Origin: a bacterium
Lineage (GTDB): Bacteria; UBA8248
NCBI GenBank assembly: GCA_022825065.1
Contig: JAJDYR010000005.1
Location: forward strand, 57,491-121,490
Direction of reading: 5' to 3'
DNA: 64,000 nt
This document shows, piece by piece, positions 38,958-48,133 of the stretch; position 1 is the stretch's first letter; each line of letters begins with the position of its first letter. The notes under the pieces were generated by a model. The model made no database searches. It had not been told where the DNA came from and saw only the letters and a list, made by a program, of their open reading frames with translations. A program made the position numbers and the translations under genes.

Positions 38958-39950
38958 ATGAATTCATCGCTGGAGAAATATATTCAAAGATTCCCGTCTG
39001 TCCATGTGGCGGTGATAGGCGATTTCATCGCGGATGAATTCATTCACGGCGCCACTTCTCGCATCAGCAGGGAAGCGCCGGTTCTTGTTCTGGATTTCAT
39101 CCGTCGCGAGGTCGTTCCCGGCGGCGGGGGCAATGCGGCGATGAACGCGGCGGCCCTGGGCGGTAACGTTACGGCCATCGGCGCGTTGGGGACCGGTGAA
39201 GCGGGCGAGGAACTCCGCCGTACGATGGGGAAACATGGCATAGATTCCGGGCTGTTGTTTGAAGATTCCGGGCGCGTCACGCCCACGAAGACGCGTGTGA
39301 TGGCGGGAGGCAGAAACACCAAGCGCCAGCAGGTGATTCGGGTGGATCACGAAATGAAACTGGATTTGAGCGAGACGCTAGAATCTCGGCTCATCCGTGA
39401 GATCGAGAGGGTGGCGAATGACGGCCTGGATGCTCTGTTGATTTCAGACTACGGCCTGGGCGTCATTACGAAAGGGGTCAAAGAGGCCATTCGGGAATTA
39501 TCCACCGAACTCATCGTCACGGTGGACAGCCGCTATGCGGGAGATTCGTTTCCGGGGGTCACGGCCGTCACGCCCAATGAGGAGGAAATGGCGGGCCTTC
39601 TGGGTTATTGGCCCGATGAGGAACGTCTCGATGAAGCGGGAGCTTCTTTGCTCGAAAAAACGGGGTCCCGGGCGATATTGCTCACCCGGGGAGACGAGGG
39701 CATGAGTCTCTTTGAAAGAGATGCTCCAAGGGTGGATATTCCCATCTACGGGTCGGATCAGGTGCTCGACGTGACCGGGGCGGGGGACACGGTGATTGCG
39801 GCGTTCACGCTCTCCCTCGCTGCTGGCGCCTCGATGCGCGAGGCGGCGGAACTCGCGAATCGAGCGGCGGGGTTGGTGGTGATGAAGGCGGGAACGACGG
39901 TCGTGGAACCCCGGGAGCTTCTGGCGACGTTCGAGAGGGAGGGCGCGTGA
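38958..39950 (+). CDS. hldA: D-glycero-beta-D-manno-heptose-7-phosphate kinase (RfaE domain I)
   Basis: PfkB/ribokinase-family kinase, 330 residues, equivalent to the kinase half of bifunctional HldE. VAVIGDFIADEFIHG near the start, PGGGGNAAMNAAALGG, ILLTRGDEGM, and the catalytic DVTGAGDTVIAAFTL near the C-terminus. The nucleotidyltransferase half (HldC) is absent from this protein and from the window, so a separate gene is expected elsewhere. ATG 38958 is one base after the gmhB stop. Confidence 0.92.
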   Translation: MNSSLEKYIQRFPSVHVAVIGDFIADEFIHGATSRISREAPVLVLDFIRREVVPGGGGNAAMNAAALGGNVTAIGALGTGEAGEELRRTMGKHGIDSGLLFEDSGRVTPTKTRVMAGGRNTKRQQVIRVDHEMKLDLSETLESRLIREIERVANDGLDALLISDYGLGVITKGVKEAIRELSTELIVTVDSRYAGDSFPGVTAVTPNEEEMAGLLGYWPDEERLDEAGASLLEKTGSRAILLTRGDEGMSLFERDAPRVDIPIYGSDQVLDVTGAGDTVIAAFTLSLAAGASMREAAELANRAAGLVVMKAGTTVVEPRELLATFEREGA

Positions 39951-40058
39951 GCACCCGGGAAAAGGCTTGTCGGTGGAGATGGATGCGGGAGGATTTCCCG
40001 AAACCGGCTTCGGAGAAATCGAGCGGAAACGGCAGGCGCATCGGGAGAGTGGTCGCGG

Positions 40059-41138
40059 ATGGGTGAGCGAATCCTCATCATTCGTTTGGGTGCGATTGGC
40101 GATGTTGTCCATACGCTGCCCCTGGCGTCGGCCATCAAGGATGCGCGGCCTGATTCCCATATCACCTGGGCGGTCGAGCCGGCCCCGCGAGAGGTTCTGC
40201 TCGGAAATCCGGATATAGATGAAATCTTGACCGTTGACACAAGGAGGTGGCGGAAAAACCTGCTCTCCGGCGGATTCTCCGCTCTGAGACGCGACCTGCT
40301 CGCCGTCAGGAATACGGGCGCCGACGTAGCGCTGGATGCCCAGGGGCTGATCAAGAGCGGTTTTCTGGCATGGGCGTCGGGAGCGCCCGTTCGCATAGGA
40401 TTTGGGCATCGTTATTGTAAAGAAGGGATGAACGTTCTTTTCACGACGCATCAGGTGCCGCCCCCGCAAACCCCCCACCACGTGGTGGAGAAGAATTTAT
40501 CTCTTCTCGATCCACTGGGTTTGCCGATTCCGCCCAGGGAGCAATACCGCTTTCCCCTTCATGAAACGCAGCAGGAGAGGGAGCAGGCGGAAAAGTATCT
40601 TGAGAACGCGGGCCGGCGGGACGGGCGTCGGCTTCTGGTGATCCATCCCGGGGGCGGGTGGGTGACGAAGCGCTGGGCGCCGGATCGTTTCGCGCAACTC
40701 GCCGATGATTGGCAAGAGAATGGCGAGGGGGACGTTCTCCTGGTATGGGGCCCGGGAGAGGAAAAGATGGTGGAAGAGGTGATGGACGCCATGAAAACGC
40801 GGCCTCACGTTTCGCCTGCGACGAGCATTCGCGAAATGATGGCCTTGATTCGGCGTGGCTCTTGTTTTGCGGGAGGCGACTCGGGTCCCATGCATCTGGC
40901 CGCCGCTATGGGGGTTCGATGTCTGGCGATCATGGGGCCGACGGAACCCGTGAGAAACGGCCCATGGGGGGCAGGGCATGTGGTTTTACATCATCGACTC
41001 GCTTGTAGTGGTTGTTATGCGAGAAAATGCCCTGATATCGAGTGTCTGGAACGCGTGAAAATCGCAGAGGCGGTAGACGGGCTGAACCGACTATGCCTGG
41101 CCCATGAAAAACATGGCGAGATATGCGAAACTAACTGA
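40059..41138 (+). CDS. waaC: Heptosyltransferase I-type LPS core glycosyltransferase (GT9)
   Basis: Second GT9 heptosyltransferase, 359 residues. N-terminal ILIIRLGAIGDVVHTLPLA, the typical WaaC start, DAQGLIKSGFLAW, the substrate-contact LLVIHPGGGWVTKRW, and GGDSGPMHLAAAMGVRC. With the waaF-type gene it can build a two-heptose inner core. The WaaC label is by N-terminal style and length; WaaQ-like activity is the main alternative. The gap 39,951-40,058 before it holds no visible gene. Confidence 0.85.
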   Translation: MGERILIIRLGAIGDVVHTLPLASAIKDARPDSHITWAVEPAPREVLLGNPDIDEILTVDTRRWRKNLLSGGFSALRRDLLAVRNTGADVALDAQGLIKSGFLAWASGAPVRIGFGHRYCKEGMNVLFTTHQVPPPQTPHHVVEKNLSLLDPLGLPIPPREQYRFPLHETQQEREQAEKYLENAGRRDGRRLLVIHPGGGWVTKRWAPDRFAQLADDWQENGEGDVLLVWGPGEEKMVEEVMDAMKTRPHVSPATSIREMMALIRRGSCFAGGDSGPMHLAAAMGVRCLAIMGPTEPVRNGPWGAGHVVLHHRLACSGCYARKCPDIECLERVKIAEAVDGLNRLCLAHEKHGEICETN

Positions 41139-41249
41139 GTTTATTGAAAGAAGCAGTCGATGTTTCAGTTTTCGTAGTGATGCAGCCAATGACTTCGAAG
41201 TGTGATTTCCGTTTCTGGAGTTCGGTTGAAAATTGGAGATGAGCGTAAG

Positions 41250-41447
41250 ATGAGCGTGGATAAAGAGTTGCTGGAGATTTTGGCATGTCCCGTCACCAGG
41301 ACCCCGCTTGAATTAAGCGGAGACGGGAATTTTTTAATCGCCCGGGAATCGGGTCTGGTTTACAAAATCGAAGATGGCATCCCCATCATGCTGGTGGACG
41401 AAGCCATCCCGCTCGATGAGTGGGAGAAAGCCCAGGGGAAAGGCTAG
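41250..41447 (+). CDS. Trm112/YcaR-like small protein
   Basis: 65-residue protein of the Trm112-like (UPF0434) family. Core pattern ELLEILACPVTRTPLEL, then LVYKIEDGIPIMLVDEA. The family usually has one CP motif and is often found next to lpxK or LPS glycosyltransferase genes; function is unproven in bacteria. ATG 41250 is chosen because the family begins there; the frame extends upstream to 41,202 without homology. It ends five bases before the next gene's start. Confidence 0.85.
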   Translation: MSVDKELLEILACPVTRTPLELSGDGNFLIARESGLVYKIEDGIPIMLVDEAIPLDEWEKAQGKG

Positions 41448-41451
41448 AGAG

Positions 41452-42276
41452 ATGTCTGGCTTGGCGGAAACATCTGCCGAAGCCGGCACGGAAAGGAAGC
41501 TTGTCTCCAGATCGGCAAGGAAACCGATCAGCGTCGCGATTGTCGTCCACAATGAAGCGAAACGCATCCGTGCGTGCATCGACAGCGTTTCCTGGGCGGA
41601 TGAAATTATCGTTATCGATGCAGGCAGTACGGATGGCACGCAGGAGATATGTCGAAAACGCGGCGCGCTGCTCATCCATCATCCCTGGCAGGGCTATGCG
41701 GCGCAAAAAAATTTCGCCGTCTCGAAAGCGAGTCATCCCTGGATATTGAGTTTGGATGCGGATGAACGCGTAAGTCCCGGGCTTGCAAAGGAAATTCTCT
41801 CCGTTTTGTCTTACGATGCTCCTGTTGCGGGATACCGGATACCCCGAAAAAACATATTCTTTGGCCGCTGGCTCCGCCATGGCGATCTTTGGCCGGATTA
41901 TCAGATCCGGTTATTCCGGCGCGATGCGGGAGTGTTTCGGGACAAAAGCGTTCACGAGTCCGTGGCGGTTCAAGGGCAAGTTGACGTATTTTCATCCCCC
42001 CTGGAACACTACAGCTATGATTCGCTTTTCGATTTTTTCCAAAGACAGGTGAAATACGCCAGGTTATCGGCGGAAGAACTGTTTTCCAGGGGAGCGAGGC
42101 CTGGAATAGGTGATTTTGTCTTTCGTCCACTTTGGCGTTTTTTCAAAAGCTACATCCTGAAAATGGGCCTCCGGGATGGCGTGAACGGATTATGGGTATC
42201 AGTCGGCTCCGCCTGTTATGTGTTCATGCGCGCCGCCTTTTTATGGGAGCTGTGTCGGGAACGTGAACGCTCTTAG
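41452..42276 (+). CDS. Glycosyltransferase family 2, WaaE/KdtX-like
   Basis: 274-residue inverting glycosyltransferase. ISVAIVVHNEAKRIRACI and IIVIDAGSTDGTQEI form the nucleotide-sugar site, with SLDADERVS as the DxD-type metal site and FRDKSVHESVAVQG in the acceptor region; it resembles WaaE, the beta-1,4-glucosyltransferase acting on heptose I. A membrane-associated stretch lies near the C-terminus (WVSVGSACYVFMRAAFL). Start ATG 41452 has GAGAG upstream. Confidence 0.85.
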   Translation: MSGLAETSAEAGTERKLVSRSARKPISVAIVVHNEAKRIRACIDSVSWADEIIVIDAGSTDGTQEICRKRGALLIHHPWQGYAAQKNFAVSKASHPWILSLDADERVSPGLAKEILSVLSYDAPVAGYRIPRKNIFFGRWLRHGDLWPDYQIRLFRRDAGVFRDKSVHESVAVQGQVDVFSSPLEHYSYDSLFDFFQRQVKYARLSAEELFSRGARPGIGDFVFRPLWRFFKSYILKMGLRDGVNGLWVSVGSACYVFMRAAFLWELCRERERS

Positions 42277-42363
42277 TGTTGCAGATACAGAAGCCTTTCC
42301 AGCGGGCGTGGCTTTCGAGCCGGCCTGGACGACACCGGAGTTCTGTCTTGAGGAGAATCCGGG

Positions 42364-44151
42364 ATGAGCCGCACCCGGGTTTATCTCAGGCTCCTGAAAT
42401 ATTTGCGTCCGTACCGTTTTCGGTTCGGCATCGCAGTCGCCTGCACAATCGTCGTGGGCGGTCTGAGTGCTTATCCCGCGTACCTCATTCAGCATGTCAT
42501 CAATGACATTCTGATCTCGAAGCGGGCCGACATCGTCCTGTTGATTTGCCTGTCTCTCGTTGCCGTCTATCTGGCAAAAGGCATTGCGGCTTATTTCCAG
42601 ACCTATTTCATGCACTGGGTTGGCCAGCATGTGGTGATGGATATCCGAAACGAGCTTCATCGGCATCTTCTGAATTTGCCGCTTCGGTTTTTTGAGGTGA
42701 AGACGACCGGAGAACTGATGTCGAAAGTCATTTATGACATCTCTTTGATGCAGCATGCGGCGACAGACTCCGTGCGGGACTTGCTCCGGTATGGCTTCAC
42801 CTTTATCGCTTTGCTTTGTGTGGCCATTTACCAGAGTCCCAAAATGGCGGTGGTATTCATCCTGATCGTTCCCTTGGTGGCGTTTCTGGTTTTGACGATG
42901 GGAGAGAAGATTCGTCGAATTACGCGGAGAAGCCAGGAGCGCATGGGCGACATGAGCAACTTGATGAAAGAAACCTATGTGGGCATTCGCGTCGTCAAAG
43001 CGTTTGGAGCCGAAAGTGAGGAAAGAAGCCGTTTTGGGCGGGCCACCCGCTCCTTTTTCGACACTGTAATGCGGGCCATGCGGGTTCGCTCGCTCGCGCC
43101 TCCAATGGTGGAGATCATCAGCGGTGTTCTGGGGGCGGGGATTTTGTGGTTCGGAGCCCGGGCAGTCATCCAGGGGAGTATGGATCCGGGCAAACTCACG
43201 AGTTTCGCGGTCGCTCTTGGCATGGCTTATGCCCCGCTGAAATCCTTCACTCGAGTGTTTCACAGCCTGGTGGAGGGGATTGCGGGCGGCCAGTCGGTTT
43301 TTGAGATCATGGACGAGCATGTTCCGGAGAATAAGAATCCCGATGGCGAGGAGATGGAGCGGCTTTCCCGACATGTTCGATTCAAGGATGTGCACTTTTC
43401 CTACACGGATGAGGTTACGCTGGAGGAAATCGACGTCGAGGTGCCGGCGGGTTGCATCCTGGCCGTTGTGGGAATGAGTGGAGCGGGAAAAAGCACGTTG
43501 CTGGATTTGATTCCGCGCTTTTATTTGCCCAGCCGGGGAAGCATTTCCTTCGACGGGAAAGAAGCGTCTGAATATTCACTGAGCAGCCTGCGCGCCCAGA
43601 TCGCCGTAGTAACCCAGCAGGTGATTCTGTTTAATGATACGGCGGAGAACAACATCGCCTATGGTGCGAAGAGTCCTGTCAGCCGGGAAGAAGTCATCTC
43701 GGCGGCCAAAGCGGCCAATGCTCATGATTTTATCATGGAGCTTGAAAACGGGTATGAGACCATGCTGGGTGAAGAGGGCGTACGCCTTTCCGGCGGCGAG
43801 CGGCAGCGCATCGCCATTGCGCGCGCGATTTTGAGGGATCCTTCCATCTTGCTGCTCGACGAAGCCACGAGCGCGCTCGACACGGAAAGCGAGCAGTTGA
43901 TTCAGGAGGCCCTGGAGCCTTTGATGAAGGGCCGCACCACGTTCGTGGTGGCTCACAGGCTCTCCACGGTCCGCAACGCTGACTTGATCGTCGTGCTGGA
44001 TGGAGGACGAATCGTGGAAAGGGGGACGCACGATGAGTTGATGAAGAGGGGAGGCTTGTACCATAGACTCTACGAAATGCAGTTCGTGAATGAGGAAATG
44101 TCCCTTTCCGGTGAAATCAAAAGCGCAACGAATGGCGGGAATATATCGTAA
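42364..44151 (+). CDS. msbA: Lipid A export ATP-binding/permease MsbA
   Basis: Half-size ABC exporter that flips lipid A-core across the inner membrane. 595 residues: six membrane helices in the first 320 residues, then a nucleotide-binding domain with Walker A VVGMSGAGKSTLLD, signature LSGGERQRIAIARAI and Walker B ILLLDEATSALDTES. Context among LPS-core genes and before the ligase supports MsbA over other exporters. The Shine-Dalgarno GAGGAG is about six bases before the ATG. Confidence 0.92.
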   Translation: MSRTRVYLRLLKYLRPYRFRFGIAVACTIVVGGLSAYPAYLIQHVINDILISKRADIVLLICLSLVAVYLAKGIAAYFQTYFMHWVGQHVVMDIRNELHRHLLNLPLRFFEVKTTGELMSKVIYDISLMQHAATDSVRDLLRYGFTFIALLCVAIYQSPKMAVVFILIVPLVAFLVLTMGEKIRRITRRSQERMGDMSNLMKETYVGIRVVKAFGAESEERSRFGRATRSFFDTVMRAMRVRSLAPPMVEIISGVLGAGILWFGARAVIQGSMDPGKLTSFAVALGMAYAPLKSFTRVFHSLVEGIAGGQSVFEIMDEHVPENKNPDGEEMERLSRHVRFKDVHFSYTDEVTLEEIDVEVPAGCILAVVGMSGAGKSTLLDLIPRFYLPSRGSISFDGKEASEYSLSSLRAQIAVVTQQVILFNDTAENNIAYGAKSPVSREEVISAAKAANAHDFIMELENGYETMLGEEGVRLSGGERQRIAIARAILRDPSILLLDEATSALDTESEQLIQEALEPLMKGRTTFVVAHRLSTVRNADLIVVLDGGRIVERGTHDELMKRGGLYHRLYEMQFVNEEMSLSGEIKSATNGGNIS

Positions 44152-44371
44152 GCCGCCGGCGCGATGGTTCATGTAATCGGGTAAAAAATTGTCCGGCGTC
44201 CCGAACCGGCTATTGGGCTGAAGAGTTCTATATAGACATCCGTTATGTATCCTTATCCTGAATTTCTACCAACCAGTCTTGATTCCATATATCATCCCGA
44301 AGGAAGCGGGTATTTTTTCGCTCGGAAGAAGCGGCCAGATTCTTTTGGCGCCGAGGCGAGAGAGCAGCTTG

Positions 44372-45592
44372 ATGAATGAGTTAAAAGGCTCTTTCATAGA
44401 ACTGGGCGGGCGCCTCAGGAGACGCTCAACTGCCTCCCGGGTGGCGTTCGGCGGGCTTTTGGGTTTTGTCGTCAGTGCGCCTTTCTCGATATCGATCGCT
44501 CAAATTTGCGTGTTTACCGCCGTGGTGGCATGGCTGGCTTCCATGACCAGGACGGCGCCCTTGCTGACCCAGAAATTTCCGTTGTGGGGTCCCTGGCTCC
44601 TTTTCGCGCTGTTTACTCTCGCCAGCGCCTTTCACGCGCCGGATTCGCTTGGCAGCCTGATCAAGTCGAGAGAATTGACGCAAATCATGATTTTTTATTT
44701 GGCCATGAACGTCGTCCAGGATGACCGGGAAGCGCTTTGGCTGGTGAAAGCGCTCTTCGTGGCCGCGAGCGTGGCCGCTTTGTACGCCTTGGGGGTTTCG
44801 CTGCAGGGAGTGATATCTCTGGCAAATCGCCCGTCGGGCTTTTTCAGCATATACATGACGTTCGGCGGTTTTTTGCTGGTGGTCGGCCTTTTGGCGTTCA
44901 CGTACCTCCTGGTGCCGACTCGGGAACGAAAGAGCGGGTGGGTCTATGCGTCGGCCCTCCTGATACTCGCTGCACTGATCACGACTTTGAGTCGCAGCGC
45001 CTGGGTGGGCCTCCTCATCGGGGTGGCGGTTGTCGCAGTTGCGAGCAGGCGCAAGATGGTGAGTTTGTGTTTGGCGCTGGCGGTGGTGCTTGCGGTATTC
45101 ATGGCCCCTCATTCCATCCGCCAGCGCGTGAAGAGCATTGTGAATCCACGGGACAAGACGGCAGTGGAGCGGATCGACATGTGGAAGGGCGGCATCAAAA
45201 TGTTCGCGGACAAAACACTTCTGGGTTTTGGCCCCGGACGAATCAAAGACAATTACGCCCGCTATGCGGATCGCGATGCGGACCGGAAATCACCGTCCCA
45301 TCTCCACAACAATATCGTTCACTTGGCGGCGGAGCGGGGGGTTTTCGCTCTGGGCGCCTGGATTTGGGCCTGGGTCGGATATTTCGTCCTGGTGAGCAGG
45401 CGGCTCCGGGACTCGAGAGACGCGCCTTTCGGAACGCGGTTTCGCATGACAGGCGGTTTGGCCGTGGCTGCGGGTTTCCTGAGCGCCGGGATGTTCGAAT
45501 ACAACTTCGGCGATTCCGAGGTGGTGATGCTCGTATTCATGGCGACCGCCTTGCCTTTTATGGGCAGGGCGAGTGAGATTCACCAGGAGTAG
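44372..45592 (+). CDS. waaL: O-antigen ligase-family protein (WaaL-like)
   Basis: Polytopic membrane protein, about 406 residues and 10-12 helices, of the Wzy_C/O-antigen ligase superfamily. The large periplasmic loop with ERIDMWKGGIKMFADK, LLGFGPGRIKDNYARY and SHLHNNIVHLAAERG (the conserved His) is the ligase hallmark. It would join O-antigen or other polymer to lipid A-core. No O-antigen polymerase or flippase is in the window. ATG 44372 is chosen over the ATG at 44279, which has no hydrophobic match upstream. It converges with dacA. Confidence 0.82.
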   Translation: MNELKGSFIELGGRLRRRSTASRVAFGGLLGFVVSAPFSISIAQICVFTAVVAWLASMTRTAPLLTQKFPLWGPWLLFALFTLASAFHAPDSLGSLIKSRELTQIMIFYLAMNVVQDDREALWLVKALFVAASVAALYALGVSLQGVISLANRPSGFFSIYMTFGGFLLVVGLLAFTYLLVPTRERKSGWVYASALLILAALITTLSRSAWVGLLIGVAVVAVASRRKMVSLCLALAVVLAVFMAPHSIRQRVKSIVNPRDKTAVERIDMWKGGIKMFADKTLLGFGPGRIKDNYARYADRDADRKSPSHLHNNIVHLAAERGVFALGAWIWAWVGYFVLVSRRLRDSRDAPFGTRFRMTGGLAVAAGFLSAGMFEYNFGDSEVVMLVFMATALPFMGRASEIHQE

Positions 45593-45610
45593 CGGGTTGG
45601 ATACGTGCGT

Positions 45611-46795
45611 TTAGCGGAACCGGAACAAGGATTGGAAAAAGCCTAATTTTTTAACCGGCTCAGCGGCTACGAGGTCTACCCCGCCGAGTTTGTCGCCTCC
45701 CAGTTCATACGTGACGCGGCCCACCTTTTGACCGTTGCGGACGGGTGCGGGTATCTCTTCGGGCAAATCCACTTTCATCGATATACGCTTTCCGTCGCCC
45801 CTCTTCACCAATGCCTCGACGCTTTCCTTGAGACGGATGCGCACCATCCTTTTCTGGCCCTTCAGGACCTTGATCTGGCGGCGTTCCGGTTTCTTGATTT
45901 GGCTCAGATCAACCCAGCGGTATTGAGTGAACCCCCAGGCGAGCAGGCGCCTGGCCTCTTTGAATCGGCGTCTGGAGTGACTCGAACCCATCACGACGGC
46001 GATGAGCCTCAAGTTTTTGCGTTTGGCCGTGGCGACGATGCTGAACCCGGCCTTTCGGTGGTAGCCTGTTTTCAGGCCATCCATTCCGCGAAACCGCCCC
46101 AAAAGAGTGTTCGTGTTGGTAAGGATGAAGCTCCCGTTCCGGAAAGGAGCGTTCTTGGTGGCGCTCCACTTCATGATGAGTGGATACTTGATCAACTCGC
46201 GGGCAAGAATGCCGGCATCTCGCGCGCTCATCTGGTTGGTCGGCTTGTTTCTGCCCGGGGGAAGCCCGTTGACGTTGACGAAACGGGTGTTCGTCATGCC
46301 GAGTTCTTTTGCGCGCTGGTTCATCAGATCGACGAATGCTTCGGCGTCTCCGGCAATGTGTTCCGCCACGGCGTAGGATGAATCGTTTGCGGAACTGATG
46401 ATGATGGATTTCATCAAATCTCTCAGAGAGAATTTTTCTCCCTGCTTCAAATACACCTGCTGGCCTCCGATTCGGGAGGCGCTTCTGCTGGTGGTGATGA
46501 TATCGTCGAGGTGGATGATGTTTCTATGAATTTGTTCCATGGCGATTAAAGCGGTCATCATTTTCACGATGGAGGCGGGTTTGGTGGGGAGCCGCTCGTT
46601 TTTTGCTTTCAGGGCTTTGCCTGTATTCGCTTCGAGCAACAAGATCGAGCGATAGGGGATGACCGCTTTACGGGAGCGTTTCCGGCGCGCGGAAGCCGAA
46701 TCGACGCCGAGAATCAGAGGAAACGTGAACAAGGTGACGAGGGCTGTGATGACGGTTAAACGGGATCGCCGATGGTGACCCAAAGCGAATAACAT
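45611..46795 (-). CDS. dacA: D-alanyl-D-alanine carboxypeptidase (DacA/PBP5 type)
   Basis: Low-molecular-mass PBP that trims the terminal D-Ala of peptidoglycan pentapeptide. About 394 residues: a signal peptide near the start (VITALVTLFTFPLIL), then SxxK in KPASIVKMM, SxN in SSANDSSYAV and KTG in DGLKTGYHRK. The C-terminal PBP5-like domain precedes a short tail (KKLGFFQSLFRFR) that may attach it to the inner membrane. ATG 46795 is preferred, with AAGGGAAG just upstream. It diverges from dapA. Confidence 0.93.
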   Translation of the reverse strand: MLFALGHHRRSRLTVITALVTLFTFPLILGVDSASARRKRSRKAVIPYRSILLLEANTGKALKAKNERLPTKPASIVKMMTALIAMEQIHRNIIHLDDIITTSRSASRIGGQQVYLKQGEKFSLRDLMKSIIISSANDSSYAVAEHIAGDAEAFVDLMNQRAKELGMTNTRFVNVNGLPPGRNKPTNQMSARDAGILARELIKYPLIMKWSATKNAPFRNGSFILTNTNTLLGRFRGMDGLKTGYHRKAGFSIVATAKRKNLRLIAVVMGSSHSRRRFKEARRLLAWGFTQYRWVDLSQIKKPERRQIKVLKGQKRMVRIRLKESVEALVKRGDGKRISMKVDLPEEIPAPVRNGQKVGRVTYELGGDKLGGVDLVAAEPVKKLGFFQSLFRFR

Positions 46796-46874
46796 GCGCT
46801 TCCCTTGCAATCAGACGATGTGGGCAGGAGGGTAAAGCCCAAGGACAGAAAATGATCTCCTTGAACTTGAACCA

Positions 46875-46903
46875 ATTAAAAACATTTTCCCTGTACTTGT
46901 CAA
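46875..46903 (-). promoter_or_regulatory. Strong sigma70-type promoter of dacA
   Basis: On the minus strand TTGACA (46903-46898), a 17-base spacer and TTTAAT (46880-46875). It ends about 80 bases before the dacA start. Confidence 0.55.
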
Positions 46904-47005
46904 AGCGGGAAGACGATGGAGTCCCGGGAAAGTCCCATGATGCGAGTGTATCTCGGTTTTTGACGGCGATTTTTCAGTCCGTGCGGCATCCTTAAATTCC
47001 ATTTC
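46904..47005. other. Divergent dacA/dapA intergenic region
   Basis: Central part of the 370-bp gap between dacA and dapA. No gene is supported; short frames here have no ribosome binding site. It lies between the two outward promoters described. Confidence 0.5.
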
Positions 47006-47034
47006 TTGCGTCTGTCGGGTTGCTCTGATAGGAT
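47006..47034 (+). promoter_or_regulatory. Sigma70-type promoter of dapA
   Basis: TTGCGT at 47006-47011, a 17-base spacer and TAGGAT at 47029-47034. dapA starts about 130 bases downstream. Confidence 0.45.
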
Positions 47035-47165
47035 TTGCGCTACCAAAGGGATATGGAATCGAATCCTCGGTTCGCAATGGAGACACACGTCAAGCGTGCC
47101 CTGTATGAAAATGGGGTATGACATTCTTTTTTGCCGCACAGGCGGAAAGAGAAGGAGGTCTTCTC

Positions 47166-48059
47166 ATGTTTAAGGGTTCTTATGTCGCGATGGTTACGCC
47201 GTTCCGCGACGGAAAGCTCGACGAAGAGGGCATCCGCTCTCTGGTGGAATTTCACGTTGAAAATGGAACGCACGGGATTGTGGCGTGTGGAACCACGGGA
47301 GAGTCCGCCACGCTGAGCCATGAAGAGCACGACCGGGTCGTAGAGTTGGTGATCGAGCAGGTGAACGGAAGGATCCCGGTCATCGCCGGCTCCGGTTCGA
47401 ACAGCACCGCAGAGGCCGTTCAGCGCACCCGGTACGCCATGCGGGCCGGCGCGGACGGCGCTCTCCTGGTGGCGCCTTACTACAACAAGCCTACGCAGGA
47501 AGGCCTGTATCAACATTTCCGGGCCATTGCGGAATCCGCTGACATCCCGATCGTTCTCTACAACGTGCCGGGCCGCACGGTGGTGCAGATAGCCCCCGAC
47601 ACGGTGGCGCGCCTCTCGGAGATTCCCAACATCGTGGGTATCAAGGAGGCGACCGGGAATCTGGCGAACTGCTGCGACATCGTTTCCCGCGTGCCGGACG
47701 ATTTCATCGTGCTTTCAGGCGATGACTTCGTCACGCTGCCCATGATGGCGATGGGAGGCGTGGGGACGATTTCGGTGACGGCGAACGTGGCGCCTGCGGA
47801 CGTGGCCCGGATGTGCCAGGCCCAACTCGATGGGGACACCGCCGCGGCGAAAGCGCTGCATTACAAGATGTGGGAACTCAATCACATGATGTTCTGCGAG
47901 ACGAACCCGATTCCGGCGAAAGCGACCCTGGCCATCATGGGACGCATCGCGCTGGAATACCGGCTGCCGCTTTGCGCGCCGTCTGACGCCAATATGGCGA
48001 AGCTGGAGGCGTTCGCCAGGGAATACGGTCTGGTCGAAGAAGCGGTGGCGGCGACGTAG
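47166..48059 (+). CDS. dapA: 4-hydroxy-tetrahydrodipicolinate synthase
   Basis: Condenses pyruvate and aspartate semialdehyde in lysine/meso-DAP synthesis. 297 residues, TIM barrel. GTTGESATLSHEEH binds the carboxylate, VLYNVPGRT holds the Tyr of the proton relay, and the Schiff-base Lys is in VGIKEATGNL. ATG 47166 has GAAGGAGG eight bases upstream. It appears monocistronic, with a strong terminator after it. Members of this family can also be other pyruvate aldolases; motif spacing favours DapA. Confidence 0.94.
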   Translation: MFKGSYVAMVTPFRDGKLDEEGIRSLVEFHVENGTHGIVACGTTGESATLSHEEHDRVVELVIEQVNGRIPVIAGSGSNSTAEAVQRTRYAMRAGADGALLVAPYYNKPTQEGLYQHFRAIAESADIPIVLYNVPGRTVVQIAPDTVARLSEIPNIVGIKEATGNLANCCDIVSRVPDDFIVLSGDDFVTLPMMAMGGVGTISVTANVAPADVARMCQAQLDGDTAAAKALHYKMWELNHMMFCETNPIPAKATLAIMGRIALEYRLPLCAPSDANMAKLEAFAREYGLVEEAVAAT

Positions 48060-48087
48060 ACAATCCCGGAACGACAGACTCGGAACG

Positions 48088-48125
48088 AAAAAGCGGGAGC
48101 GGCCAACGCTCCCGCTTTTTCTGTT
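48088..48125. terminator. Bidirectional terminator between dapA and the amidohydrolase gene
   Basis: A 14-bp perfect stem (AAAAAGCGGGAGCG, 48088-48101, with 48107-48120) and a 5-base loop, with A-rich and T-rich flanks that serve both convergent genes. Confidence 0.85.
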
Positions 48126-48133
48126 TTTGAGAT

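Noticed and set aside
46811..47086. 91-codon minus-strand frame upstream of dacA
   Set aside because: Covers the two divergent promoters, has no ribosome binding site and no recognisable motif.
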